A stretch of DNA of 64,000 nt. Origin: Symsagittifera roscoffensis. Taxonomy: Eukaryota; Xenacoelomorpha; Acoela; Convolutidae. A program made the position numbers and the translations under genes. This document shows, in pieces, positions 1 through 10,503 of this stretch (position 1 is its first letter; every line of letters begins with the position of its first letter). The notes under the pieces were generated by a model. It ran no database searches. It was given only the letters and a program-made list of their open reading frames with translations, and had not been told where the DNA came from. The DNA lies in the NCBI RefSeq assembly GCF_963678635.1, contig NC_087070.1:23177419-23241418 (forward strand), read 5' to 3'.

Positions 1-802
1 TCGAGACCTGGGCCGAGACCAGACACAAAAGATGATGAGCAGATGGATCAAGATGACGATCATATGGAGAGAAAGGGAGACAAGTCAAATGGATTGGACT
101 TAGAAGCGTTGGAGAGAGACTTTCTGGATTACCAGTTCAGTGAAGACGACGGGGAATTCGATGGAAATTTATTGTTGATGACACCATCGTCTTTCATATC
201 CCCTGTCAGCCATGTCCCCTAAGCCAACCAGTTTGTCCCTAGTGGATCCGATAGGCCTGGCAATGGATTACCGGAGAAAGGACATACAGAAACTGCTCCA
301 TGAGTCACCAAGAACGAGAAGAATCGACGAGACTATGAGGGTATCCTTCCTGAGCACGTTGCCTGAAGAAGAGTGGGAGAGATACCAGAGTGAACTTAAA
401 CAAAAGGCAGGAGTGACCTGGAACCGAGTGACCTTCATGGAAAGGACATGGGACGTGATACGCAGGTACGGGACGCATTTCGTAATGAAGGTGGGGTTGA
501 ACCAACCCATCATGCGCGAGGTTCTAGGGAAGCTAATGAACTCCGAAGAGTCTGACGTTCTGACCGAGTCAGTTTCAGAGGACAGTGCCGATGAAAATCA
601 GGTTGTGAGAAAATTGCCCGTCAGGCGAGCTAAGAAAGGGCTGAAGAGATTGAAGGGGAGAATAGGAAGCAAGTCCGTGAATCAGAAAGCGGTGAAGTGG
701 AAGGCTAATGCAATAGTGGCCTCGTTGACAAAAGTAGCTCGTCCAAGTGAGAGTGGTGAAGGAGATGGTGCAGCGTTGGCCGGGGGAGAGAAAAAAACCT
801 GA
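1..802 (+). pseudogene. ORF6 C-terminal part, frameshifted (function unknown)
   Basis: Frame 1 is open from base 1 to a stop at 220-222 and is rich in Asp and Glu. Frame 2 then carries the reading on from about 205 to a stop at 800-802, so there is one frameshift near 205. The later part contains the pattern F-L-S-T-L, a Trp seven residues on, then W-D, G and M-x-x-G-L. The same spacing occurs in copy D at about 63.6-63.85 kb, so I treat it as the same protein. The tail is Lys/Arg-rich and probably basic. No domain family is recognised. ORF7 starts 8 bases after the stop. Confidence 0.6.
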
Positions 803-810
803 TACCCCCT

Positions 811-1333
811 ATGCTATTAGCAGGTTTGACCTCAACAGCCACAAGGTCCAAGAGAAGCGCAGGGACCTTGGCGGACACAAAGCTCGAAATGGAAGTCATC
901 AGTCAGTGTGGATCTGGAAGACTCGACAATTACAAGCCCTCACGGACCAACATGGCCCGGACGAAACTGGAGAGGAAACTCGTTGTAGTCGAGTACAGTC
1001 GGATCACAGTGCCCGACTCAGTCCACATGGGAGATCCCGCAGGGGCGTTATGTGGAGATGCTCAAGGCGAGGAACTCAGCGAGAGGACACTTGATGGCCT
1101 GGAGCGAGAAACCCGCCATGCAAGAGTATTTGAAAGAACTGACGGAGAACTCCAAGTTGAATCGAAAGGAATACGGCACTGTGATGTCCTCGGAGGCAAA
1201 TGAAATCGGGCTGGAAAAATTGTTGGAAATCTCTTGGAGGGCGGCCCTCCAAAGATACTTTGACGAGACGATGCATGCACCTGCGACGGTGGCAGCATAC
1301 CTGGCCTATCCGTGTGCAAGAACAGACTTGTAA
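811..1333 (+). pseudogene. ORF7, small protein of unknown function, one frameshift
   Basis: Starts at an ATG 8 bases downstream of the ORF6 stop. Frame 1 reads to about 1044, where one extra base in a G-rich stretch moves the sensible reading to frame 2. Frame 2 ends at 1331-1333. The end looks real: the last residues (P-C-A-R-T-D-L-stop) match P-C-V-R-T-D-V-stop in copy C near 16.37 kb, so the stop position is conserved between two diverged copies. About 173 codons if repaired. No domain recognised. ORF8 begins 21 bases later. Confidence 0.5.
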
Positions 1334-1354
1334 GTATGACTGGGCTGGTGCCTA

Positions 1355-1924
1355 ATGGGAATTAAGAAATCGGAAAATGAGGCCAACAATGACTCGAAAT
1401 CAAAGGAGCAGGAACTGGAATTGATGGAAGCCCTGCAAGTGTTGATTAGTAAAGACGATTCGGCGATAGCCTGGGCTAAGCGTAAAGATGCCCTTTGCTT
1501 TGTGAGGTTCGTGGTGGATCGTATTCCCACTCCCGTGTTGGAGGAATGTGTGAAAACCATTCGTCAAGGGGAAGTTGATCGTGAACGAAAACTCCTGAGG
1601 GCTCTCCTGGAGTTGTATCAGGATATGCCGTTGCTCATGCCAAGTAAGGAATCTAACGACATAGAAAGCTATCGCAGGTTGGAAGAAGTGAGAAGATACT
1701 CCAACAAGGAGTTGAAAGTGAGCCGGGAGTCAATTGAAGCAGTCAGGGGACAGAAGGACTATGGAAGATTGGGGAAAATGAAGTCATTCCAATATGTGTC
1801 AGGCATACCAGGGATGGCGTACAATCTCTTCGTGGACAAGGAAGCTAGGGAAACATATTTTGACTATGAGCAGGTTATGGTACTTGATTTCTGGGTCGAG
1901 CGAGTCAAGGAAACTGGCAAGTGA
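1355..1924 (+). CDS. ORF8, unknown accessory protein (about 189 aa)
   Basis: Open from ATG 1355 to TGA 1922-1924 with no internal lesion, the only intact accessory ORF in copy A. The first 25 residues are charged (K, E, N, S). The rest reads as mostly helical, with an A-W-A-K-R-K-D-A stretch near residue 46. That stretch matches A-C-A-K-R-R-D-V in copy C (16069-16305, minus), including the spacing to a Leu-rich helix that follows, which confirms the frame. No membrane segment and no known domain seen. The next ORF starts with GTG at 1921, overlapping this stop as GTGA, which suggests coupled translation or a common frameshift site. Confidence 0.6.
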   Translation: MGIKKSENEANNDSKSKEQELELMEALQVLISKDDSAIAWAKRKDALCFVRFVVDRIPTPVLEECVKTIRQGEVDRERKLLRALLELYQDMPLLMPSKESNDIESYRRLEEVRRYSNKELKVSRESIEAVRGQKDYGRLGKMKSFQYVSGIPGMAYNLFVDKEARETYFDYEQVMVLDFWVERVKETGK

Positions 1925-2355
1925 GCTTTGATTGTGATTCTTGGAACGGTCCCTTGAAGACCAGCTTAGTAACCATGTGGGAACTCAAGAAGCCTTCCTG
2001 GTGTCCACATCCAAACGCCGGTTTAATTTGGGATATGACGGTAGACGTCGCATTGGATTTAGACGATGACGCCATTCTATACGATTCGGCCATGATACAC
2101 CATCTGCTGGCCCTGAGAATAACGAAACAGAAGAGTGGACCATCCACGGGACCCTCCGAGGGAAATCCTTCAAGTGATTGGTTTAGACAGGGCACCTGTC
2201 TAGCCTACAGTAGTGTAATGGGTGGACACGTATGTGGTTTTGGTTATTGTCTGAACACGCTGAGTGTGCAACATCGTCAACTAGCTCAATTGTATGGGAG
2301 ATTAAGCATGTCGGTCAAAATGAAATGGAGTTCATTGCGGACTGCCACGGAGTAA
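1921..2355 (+). pseudogene. ORF9 N-terminal fragment with Cys/His cluster
   Basis: Reading starts at a GTG that overlaps the ORF8 stop. It is 144 codons. The motif W-E-L-K-K-P-S-W-C-P-x-P-N-A near residue 20 and the G-H-x-C-G-x-x-x-C cluster near residue 100 are shared with the copy C ORF at 15031-15798. Reading leaves this frame at about 2340 and resumes at 2394-2576. Confidence 0.55.
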
Positions 2356-2393
2356 CGGAACTGAGTTTGAGCCCGGCCTTGGGATTTTAGAGT

Positions 2394-2576
2394 ATGACGA
2401 GCTCGATCGAATCATTGGAACGACTGGAGCGTGCCCATGGGCTGGTTACGTCCTTAAGTTGGGAAGTTATCCCTAGAGTATTGAAGACTGAGCAGAAGAT
2501 TGGAAGTTGGCGAGAGGCTCTAGAGAACGAGAAGAATTTGAAAGACAGTGAGGCCTATCATAGACCTACTGGTTAG
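2394..2576 (+). pseudogene. ORF9 middle fragment
   Basis: S-L-E-R-L-E-R-A-H-x-x-V-T followed by V-L-K-T-E-Q and G-S-W-R-E-A matches S-L-E-T-M-L-G-L-E-H, V-L-H-T-E-Q and G-R-W-R-E-V in copy C. The stop at 2574-2576 is in frame with the next fragment, so it is probably a nonsense change. Confidence 0.55.
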
Positions 2577-3026
2577 AAATATCTGGCGGCTTCGAGCTCC
2601 GCACCATATTGCAATAGTAGGTACCCTACGCACATGGTGGTAATGAACGCGAGGACGCAGCAGGTGTTGATCGACCAACTCTTCTCTGTGCCAAAGTGCG
2701 TGAGATTGGCCAGGATGTCAGAAAGGTCGTATGATTTACTGACGAAGATCATTCGGGCCGTCCCGAAGAGATCTGAGGGCGAGTTCCAGGACATAGTGGG
2801 TGAAGATTTCATGAGGTTGAGTGAGGGTAACGTGAGTGAATTCCAGAGAAAGAAGGCGAGTGGAGTGTTACCCACAGAATTACCCACCATTGGTGAGAAA
2901 GATGACGTACATTGGATCATGACAGAAGTGGAACCGTTGCTGGGAGCTTCAGGATACCGGACCCGAAGGAGCATCTTGATGATCAATGAGGAGTATCCTT
3001 GTCACTGCCTGGCGCAGAAGTTTTAG
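2577..3026 (+). pseudogene. ORF9 middle fragment 2
   Basis: Contains C-V-R-L-A-R-M-S-E-R-S-Y and later E-V-E-P-L-L-x-A-S, both present in copy C (14864-15163 and 14692-14976, minus). It follows the preceding fragment in the same frame after a TAG, so translation probably once ran through. The TAG at 3025 replaces a Trp codon seen in copy C. Confidence 0.55.
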
Positions 3027-3281
3027 TACCCCAAACGCGGGAAACTGGTGTTAGTGTGGGACGTGGAGGAGTTGTATACCACGGGGTTGCCCGAGCAAAA
3101 TCAACTAGTGCCAATTGTGGTGGTTAGTGCCATGCTGGCGGTGAGATGGTTAAAAGCTAATGCGGGCACGAGTGAGCAGGGGCGGCCGTGCTGACACCCG
3201 ATCAACTAAGTAACGTGAAGGTGAACAAGAACTTAGATCTTTTCAGAACCACCTGCAAGGTTCTGAGGATACCCAAAGCCA

Positions 3282-3761
3282 TTGAGAGGATATGGTCCAG
3301 GCAAAGTGCCTTGGTTCCGTGCAGTGATGATATCATGGATGTATGAACGCGCTAAGCGTCATATGTCCAGGAACACGGAAGCCTATCAATCCTTCCAGCT
3401 AGATATAGGACCGGGAGCATATAAGAGAGCATTCCTAACGCGCAGAAACGCTCTTAGCACGGCGGTGAAGCGAGTAGCTGGAGCGCCTTGTGCTACTGAA
3501 GCCGAGAAGAGAGAGGTCTTACCAGCTGACCTAGAGCGGAATGTGAGCCTGTGTCTGCACAACAGCTTTTACAGGAACCGTGAGCAAAAGGTGAAAGTGG
3601 ACTTACTACCTTGTTGCAAACCGAGGCTTTTAGAGCAGGAGAGTTGGGGCATGGCCTAGAAGACAGCGAGGCAGAAGAACAAGGACAAGAAGCAATGTAG
3701 TGAAGACGAATATGTAACACGAGATGGAAGTGAGAGTGAAGAGAGAAGGAGAAAAATTTAA
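3282..3761 (+). pseudogene. ORF9 C-terminal fragment
   Basis: T-R-R-N-A-L-S-T-A-V-K-R matches T-H-R-N-A-M-T-T-A-A-K-R in copy C at about 14.23-14.28 kb (minus), and D-L-E-R-N-V-S-L matches D-L-E-R-N-L-T-L. An in-frame TAG at 3657-3659 is followed by a basic and acidic tail that ends at TAA 3759-3761, which I take as the original end. Confidence 0.5.
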
Positions 3762-4478
3762 CTGTCTTTGTGCGTTAAAACTGATACCAATCAAGTAAGA
3801 TTGATCATTGAAGCTTTTAGACTTTTTGTTTTGTGAGAGCTGAATTAAAAGCAGACCTTGATATTGTTAGAAACAGTTGAAAGTTGTTAAATTGTTGCAT
3901 TTGTTGAATGACAATGAAAATTTTAGTTGATGCTATTTACATATATATATAGAGAGAGCATAGGTGAGTATATTTACCTATTTTAAGCCGACTGAACTTT
4001 TTAACCTGTGTAAGACACGTGTTCATTGTGTGGCGACCTGGTAGGGTTTGGGTACGCTCGCTCGAAGAGGGTGAGTACTTCATAGCCACAGAGTTTCTTC
4101 GTTTTAATGTTGAGGCAAACGCGTAAATAAACGGTTCTACTTGGTGAGTGACATTAAGTTAATATTAACGGGTGCGTGGCCGTGCCACGTTCCAAAGTTT
4201 TAATCACGTAAGAGCGAGAAGAAATTTTATGACGAGATGACGTACGTAGTCAGAAAAGACATTTTATCAGGACACTCCTCATAGTGCAAATTTTGTGGAA
4301 ATGTTGAAGGGCAGTGAGATGTAGTACGATGCCATTTATGACATGCAGTGAGCTGAGGTGGAGTAGATAAGTTTCAACTTCTAATGCGGTTGTAAAGTTA
4401 AATTCAGAGAACTGGAACGCTACTTGACGATAACCCGGCGTCATGCGATCAATGTGGACATTGAAAGGGACTGTCCGT
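3762..4478 (+). other. 3' untranslated / terminal region of copy A
   Basis: No ORF of interest. Begins after the purine-rich run gaagagagaaggagaaaaat (about 3737-3756), which could be a polypurine tract. Holds a short TA/GA microsatellite (about 3941-3958). Parts resemble the reverse complement of 13.17-13.95 kb, the region after the end of copy C, which supports a shared terminal sequence (LTR or 3' UTR). I could not fix LTR ends. Confidence 0.35.
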
Positions 4479-5015
4479 GGAGTATGTGCTATTCCCCCGG
4501 ATTGGCACAGCGGAACCTTCCGTCCCAGCACCATAAAGGAATTTGAGGCCTTAGTGATTATGTATTGTTGAAAAGGAGGCTAGAATATTCTGGAATTTTT
4601 AAATTTCGAAAACTTGATTGCAGACAATCTATTTCTGAGAAATACAGGAAATGGCCATTTTTGGCTAAGGAGTGACGAAACACAAAACAACCGAATTAGT
4701 GATAGACAGAAGATCGGAAATATAGAAGAAAAAATGAAGCCTCTTATCATCATGATTGCGCACGATAAGACAACTAATTGGAGGTCAGGGACTGAAAAGA
4801 GGCTGCAGGGGCGAAGAAGGAAGGAACAGTACCCTCCCGTACCACGCATTGGGAGTAATAACGACGTTATTACAGAAAAAGCACGGAATCGGAGGCTCGG
4901 CACCCCAAAGACATCATATGTTGAAGGAACGTAATAAACCGACTTTTTAGCTACTCTGATGTCATAAACTTTTGAATTAACACCGGTATTATTTGTTATT
5001 CTAGAATATGAATAG
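4479..5015 (+). repeat. Repeat X (first copy)
   Basis: About 540 bases that align by eye with the reverse complement of 41334-41875. Shared landmarks include a block with gattggcacag, a run ending in agaatattct, and acaccggtat near the right end. At 41 kb the block is bounded by short imperfect inverted termini of the type ctagctactcatattct. Here only the right terminus remains, and the left side ends abruptly at 4479. Confidence 0.5.
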
Positions 5016-5040
5016 CTAGAAAGAGTAAAGGTTCAATCCA

Positions 5041-5810
5041 TCTCCAATGGACTTAATATAGAACTGTCACCAAAAACATATTAAAATAGGATATTCGAGC
5101 CATGTTTTTAGTAGCAATCATGTAGTCTGGGGATCCGAGACCCAGCTATGTGGTTCTCTTGGCATGTAAACGGAAGCTGATTGAAAGTCGTTTGACTGAT
5201 GGCTTGAAAATAGTAACTTTTTACCTAGCCCTAAACAGACGAGAAAATCAACTGGCTAGGTCGAGACGGTGAAAAACAAGTAAAATTTAGGTAACTGACG
5301 CAGGCCAGTCGTCTATAGGTACTTTTTCTACGCTCCGTCACTGTGTAGTAATTGGGCGAATGTTACACTTCCCAGACAATTGATCGCTTTATATTACACA
5401 AATGGACTTTATAATTTCATATGCACCAGCTCAAATTTTTAAAGAATACATGTATATGATGACTGCTACTGCAAGTTATGAGATTCTCGGATAAACGACC
5501 TACGGATAAAATGAAAGATTTCTCTGATTGATGTTACTAATTGGCTGGTTTTTCTGACGTTTTTCATTTTTCCACAACAACTCAAAATACGTGTTTGTTA
5601 CATTCGCCAGGAAAATACATAACGACGGAAAGTAAAAACTATAAACTATAACGACAAGCTAGAGTCAAGATAGAGCTTCACGTGTTTTTAACCGTCTGTA
5701 CAAAAACCAGTTCAAAGTGGTTCTCATAACATCGGGTCGACAAAAATGTTACGGATTGAAGGCTATTAGCGGAGTCCCGCAACTTAACTTGATTGCATTA
5801 ACTTAAATAA
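5041..5810. repeat. Inverted repeat of LINE-tail-like sequence
   Basis: 5041-5400 matches 41941-42290 in the same orientation, for example ctggggatccgagaccca against ctggggataatgagaccca and the shared gggcgaatgttaca. 5690-5810 matches the same sequence in reverse: ccgtctgtac, catcgggtcgac and acttgattgcat. The arms could fold with a spacer of about 290 bases. The same sequence in reverse orientation forms the 3' tail of the LINE repeats near 9.1-9.3 kb. Confidence 0.45.
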
Positions 5811-6439
5811 CTTTTAGCCTAATTGTTGTGATAAGTTACTTCATAGATTTGTTATGTTTGATGTTTGTGCCTGTTTGTGGAGCGCCCTCTGAGGGATTTT
5901 AGAGACAGGTCTGTGGAGTGGCTTTCTGTGGGGAGCGGTGAAACTGGAACTGGCTTGAAGAGTCTGGTGGTGCATCGCTGGACCTACTGAGCTCGGGTGA
6001 GATTGTTCCTTGTTTTTTGAGTTTCTTAGATCGATTTTAAAATTTAAACTAATTAATTGTCTCAATTTTTTTATTTGCTGATTTTTAAAATTCCTACTAA
6101 GGGTAAGTTCAGTTCCCTAAAATCCAGTCAACATCCATTTTTTTTCACCTTTAAGCTGCGTCAAGATGCGGGAAAACAACAAAGAGTGTACAAGCACGGA
6201 TTGCTTAAAACCTTCAGGACTGATAAATTAGATTGGATCTGATTGTTGTTCAGTTTTGTATCGTATCAGTTCTGTAAATATTTCTCCTAGCGACTCTAAG
6301 AAAATCCAATGGTTTCAATGACCTTTATGCGTTGATGTAAAATCTGTTAAAAAGCAACAATAGTTAATGATTTAGTGCTAGACAATTATGTTAACACAGC
6401 CATCTCAAATCTCCGTTACTCAAGAGAGTACCAAAAGAC
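5811..6439. other. No gene seen
   Basis: AT-rich, with only short chance ORFs on both strands. No match to the other repeats in the window that I could see. Confidence 0.4.
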
Positions 6440-7660
6440 TCGCTTGTTCCCTTGGCGGAAAGTCTCTCGGACAAAATAAATGACATCTACTGCAAAGTAG
6501 ATGTTACAAAATGGCAAATTTTTTTAAGTTCGTGCTTGCTTTTAGGAGCAACCGAAAAGAAGTGGATTCAAACAGCACGAGCTCTTTGATAAATAAAAAA
6601 ATCGAGTAAACTATGTGTCACCTGCAAAACCCCATCCCCAAATTTCAAGCCCGCCTCTGAGTGACCTCAAGCAAAGAATAAAGCTAATAAGTAGAAAATT
6701 GGATGAAGGAAAAATAAAGGAAGGATAAGTTTTGCTGCTTTGGATGACAAAATGCTCCTTTTACAACTAATAACTATCAAAAAATGTTGTCTAAGCACCC
6801 TCAGCGTGCCAAAATTGCAGTAACAAATCCAAAAATTTTAGATAGTTTTTTCGTAACCGAATTCGACCTATACAAAGCGATAAAGGTCCTGATAAAATAG
6901 TTCGTCAAATTTTTAAAGATCTTGTTAGTAAGTTGAATGGCATTGCAGGACTTAGTTTTCTGAAACCGCCTACTAGTCTGATAAACCTCATTGGAGATGG
7001 CAAAATATCCGAACCCCTAAGACCTTTCTTTTTCGGCGTAAATCTTATCGCCCTCAGAAAGTTAGTCGGAGGGTTGAGACCGATTGCCATAGGCAACACG
7101 CTAAGACTTATCGCGCTTAAATGCGCTGAAAGCAAGGCCCTCTCCGAGCGACAAAATTTTTTTGCGGAAACATACAGGTAGGATGCGGTACCAAACGAGG
7201 AGAAGAAATAGCTGCACACTCGTTCCGAGTCCTAATCGAACGCGACGACAATCCAAAATGCACTGTTCTAAAATATTGAATTGTATAAATACACCCATTG
7301 CGCTTATAGTAAATCTAGTTACCTTTTTACGGAAGCTCTTTTATAATGTCAGAAGAGGGAACTCAGCAAGGTGATCCTGAAAACAGTTGGAGAAGAGAGT
7401 TAACATCTGGTATTTAGATGATGGAAATTTAGCCGACGACTATAAGGTAATACTCTGGGACCCTAAAAAATTTCTGAAATTGGAATGAATTTACGGCCTG
7501 AGCTTGAACTCTGAGAAGTTTCTTGGGAGCGACTACGAGTACACAGCATAAATCAATCTTAACACAATTTCGAAAAATATGCCCCAAAATAAAAATAAAA
7601 ACAAAAAAATATCTCCTCATTTTTGGATTTCCAATCGGCGAACTTTGCCGAAAAGAATTG
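6440..7660 (+). pseudogene. LINE-like retrotransposon, RT region, decayed
   Basis: Fragments in several frames read as a non-LTR reverse transcriptase. The best stretch is 6933-7181, with L-I-G-D-G-K-I followed by F-F-F-G-V-N-L-I-A-L-R-K and G-G-L-R-P-I-A-I-G-N, the usual block before RT motif A in this LINE group. Motif C follows at 7411-7422 (Y-L-D-D-G). Upstream, a helix S-R-K-L-D-E-G near 6.68 kb also fits the family. Frameshifts and stops are frequent and motif A is not visible, so this is a dead copy. Its 3' half continues in the tandem repeats. Confidence 0.7.
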
Positions 7661-8254
7661 CTCGACTAAAAAATTAAACGAAGTGAAAAATTCTCGGATG
7701 TCATTGACAAACTAAACTCCCATTATGGTTTTTACCTCCTGAAAAACTGCTTTAGCATGCCAAAACTCCTATATTTTTCGCGTACGAGCCCTTGTTTTTT
7801 GCAAAATGATTTTTTGGAACGCTACAAAAAATAAATAAGAAATTTGCTATGCATGGTCACTAACGTGAAAACGGATAAGCAGTTTTCTCGCAGCCAAAGG
7901 TGGCTTGAAAGCTTCTTTCGCTCGTCTACTAGCTTTACCCTCTTTTTTAGCCTCAGAAATAGGAGCGAAAAATGCCTTAAAGGAAATCTTTGGCTAGGAG
8001 CATGTAGATGGAACCTATGATGATGCTCTTAAACTGTGAATTGAACTTGAAAAAATTGAAATGGCTCCGTAAAATAAAATCCAAAAAAATGGATAGAGCC
8101 AAAATTTAACAGCGAAGCTACATACTTGATTATACGACCCTAACTAGCTGACCTAAAAAAATTCAACGCGTTCCAAGATAGATTTGGCTCCCAATGGTTG
8201 AACGTCATCCCATGCTAAAATTTAAGGTTAAAACTGTCGAACCAACAACTCAGA

Positions 8255-8822
8255 ATTGCAATGGGGTTTCGATTAGGCTCAAAAATATGCGAACGGCATA
8301 ACTACGTGTGCGGAAAAGACGTCACCGAAGATGGTTGGCATGGTCTTTCTTGCCTCAAAACGCACGGAGAGTCTCTAGGCAACCAAGCCTGAATGCCCTA
8401 ATAAAGTAGGATATAACTTGATTACAGGCTCTGTATTAGAACCAAGACACCTCTACAGGGACGATCAGAAGCGACCAGACGGTTTGACGCTCGTTCCATG
8501 GGCTGTTGGTAAGCAGCTTTTGTGGGATGTAACGGTAGTAGACTCCATAGCTCCTAGTAAGATTAGTGCCGAGCCTGTTTGTAACACTGGTAATGCTGCC
8601 GCTGAAGCGGAAGAGCAAAAAAAATGACAAGTATAAAGATCTAGTAGATGATTCACGGCGCGGCCGGCCACAGGACAGACGTTTTCTTTGAGCAAGCTTT
8701 GTAAGAACTTAAGCATATGCACTGAGGAACCCAGAGCAGGCAGCTTTTTAAGACAGAGAATCTCCCTAGCAATACAGGTTGCGAACGCCGCTTGGGTGCT
8801 CGGAACAAAAAATGACAAAAAA
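8255..8822 (+). pseudogene. LINE C-terminal Cys/His and nuclease-like domain, unit 1
   Basis: From about 8255 the reading gives R-I-A-M-G-F-R-L-G then C-x8-C-G and H-G-L-S-C, a Cys/His knuckle. It continues with [10 protein letters not shown] and W-D-V-T-V-V-D-S (8466-8560). R-P-D and W-D-V-T are the conserved core of this LINE family's terminal domain. I read it as a restriction-like PD-(D/E)XK nuclease, which is inference. A 32-base deletion near 8650 and a frameshift break the end. Confidence 0.6.
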
Positions 8823-9905
8823 ATTTTCGACGAAATTTTTTATTTGTAACACTTGTATTTTAAATTTCTCGTGTCGAGTTGCGTCTTCTTTTTAAAGAAA
8901 CGTAACCCGTATCGATTTTAACTGCAAAGACATCAACACTTGTCATCTTCTTTTATGGTCATCACTTCCATATCTAGAAAATTCTAAGGATTTTGACTGG
9001 AATACGTGATGAAGCGACTCCTGAGTGTAACCTTGGTTACTATGACACTTTTGACCTTCTGATTACTTTAAAAAAGAAGAAGAATGTAACTTGATTGCAT
9101 GCAGAATAGTGAACTCATGGCTGTGTCTCAGTATCCCCAGACCACGAGGTCACTCCTAAAAACGGGGTAGATACATTATCACTTTTATATTACTTTATTA
9201 CTTAAATCACCCTATCCATCTATGGATCGACCCTTTCCTTAACCCCTAGCTTCTCATAGCCTGAAACTGAAAGTAGAGGTTTCAATTTAAATTCAGGGCA
9301 TCTCCAGAAGCTCGACCAAAAAATTTAAAAAAATTGAAAAATTCTCGGATGTCATTGACAAACTAAACGCCCATTATGGTTTTTACCTCCTGAAAAACTG
9401 CTTTAGCATGCCAAAACTCCTATATTTTTTGCGTACGAGCCCTTGTTTTTTGCAAAATGATTTTTTGGAACGCTACAAAAATTAACTAAGAAGTTCGTTA
9501 TGCATGGTCACTAACGTGAAAACGGATAAGCAGTTCTCTCGCAGCCAAAGGTGGCTTGAAAGCTTCTTTCGCTCGTCTACTAGCTTTACCCTCTTTTTTA
9601 GCCTCAGCAATAGGAGCGAAAAATGCCTTAAAGGAAATCTTTGGCAAGGAGCATGTAGATGGAACATATGATGATGCTCTTAAACTGTGAATTGAACTTG
9701 AAAAAATTGAAATGGCTCCGTAAAATAAAATCCAAAAAAATGGATAGAGCCAAATTTTAACAGCGAAGCTACATACTTGATTATACGACCCTAACTAGCT
9801 GACCTAAAAAAATTCAACGCGTTCCAAGATAGATTTGGCTCCCAATGGTTGAACGTCATCCGATGCTAAAATTTAAGGTTAAAACTGTCAAACCAACAAC
9901 TCAGA

Positions 9906-10503
9906 ATTGCAATGGGGTTTCGATTAGGCTCAAAAATATGCGAACGGCATAACTACGTGTGCGGAAAAGACGTCACCGAAGATGGTTGGCATGGTCTTTC
10001 TTGCCTCAAAACGCACGGAGAGTCTCTAGGCAACTAAGCCTGAATGCCCTTATAAAGTAGGATATAACTTGATTGCAGGCTCTGTATTAGAACCAAGACA
10101 CCTCTACAGGAACGATCAGAAGCGACCAGACGGTTTGACGCTCGTTCCATGGGCTGTTGGTAAGCAGCTTTTGTGGGATGTAACGGTAGTAGACTCCATA
10201 GCTCCTAGTAAGATTAGTGCCGAGCCTGTTTGTAACACTGGTAATGCTGCCGCTGAAGCGGAAGAGCAAAAAAATGACAAGTATAAAGATCTAGTAGATG
10301 ATGGATATCTTTTTCGACCGCTAGCTTTTGAGATTCACGGCGCGGCCGGCCAAAGGACAGACGTTTTCTTTGAGCAAGCTTTGTAAGAACTTAAGCATAT
10401 GCACTGAGGAAACCAGAGCAGGCAGCTTTTTAAGACAGAGAATCTCCCTAGCAATACAGGTTGCGAACGCCGCTTGGGTGCTCGGAACAAAAAATGACAA
10501 AAA
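9906..10503 (+). pseudogene. LINE C-terminal nuclease-like domain, unit 2
   Basis: Same domain without the 32-base deletion. The open stretch 10069-10386 covers R-P-D-G through E-I-H-G-A-A. A second frame (10328-10531) carries R-A-G-S-F-L-R-Q-R-I-S-L-A-I-Q and N-A-A-W-V-L-G-T, the usual end of the protein. One frameshift separates the two. Confidence 0.6.

Larger units (their letters stand above)
1..3761 (+). mobile_element. Copy A: 3' end of giant Ty3-like element (accessory ORFs 6-9)
   Basis: Same-strand run of degenerate ORFs that begins inside ORF6 at the window edge and ends with a stop at 3759-3761. ORF6 aligns by eye with the last part of the ORF open at the end of copy D (63.4-63.9 kb). 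ORF8 and ORF9 align with minus-strand ORFs in copy C (16.3-14.0 kb). Copy A therefore supplies the gene order missing from copy D, which is cut by the window end. Frameshifts and internal stops show that it is a dead copy. The gag and pol part would lie upstream of the window. Confidence 0.75.
1921..3761 (+). pseudogene. ORF9, large terminal accessory protein, broken
   Basis: Series of fragments (1921-2355, 2394-2576, 2577-3026, about 3040-3340, 3282-3761) that together match the copy C minus-strand region 15798-13950. The first part carries W-E-L-K-K-P-S-W-C-P and a Cys/His cluster, G-G-H-V-C-G-x3-C then Q-H-R-Q-L, matching G-H-M-C-G-x3-C and Q-H-K-Q-L in copy C. TAG codons at 2574 and 3025 interrupt frames that continue with matching protein. 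The 3025 TAG stands where copy C has TGG. Frameshifts lie near 2356-2394 and 3200-3340. If repaired, about 610 residues. The end is Lys/Glu-rich. Function unknown; the Cys/His cluster could bind zinc. Confidence 0.55.

Noticed and set aside
1306-1370. gtaagt after the ORF7 end as a splice donor, with a small intron to ORF8
   Set aside because: The space to ORF8 is only about 20 bases, and copy C has a stop at the same place without a matching donor.
3762-5015. 3762-5015 as a complete 3' LTR of copy A
   Set aside because: Repeat X (4479-5015) sits in both orientations beside unrelated LINE-tail sequence, so it is probably a separate repeat. No matching LTR was found before ORF1 of copy D.
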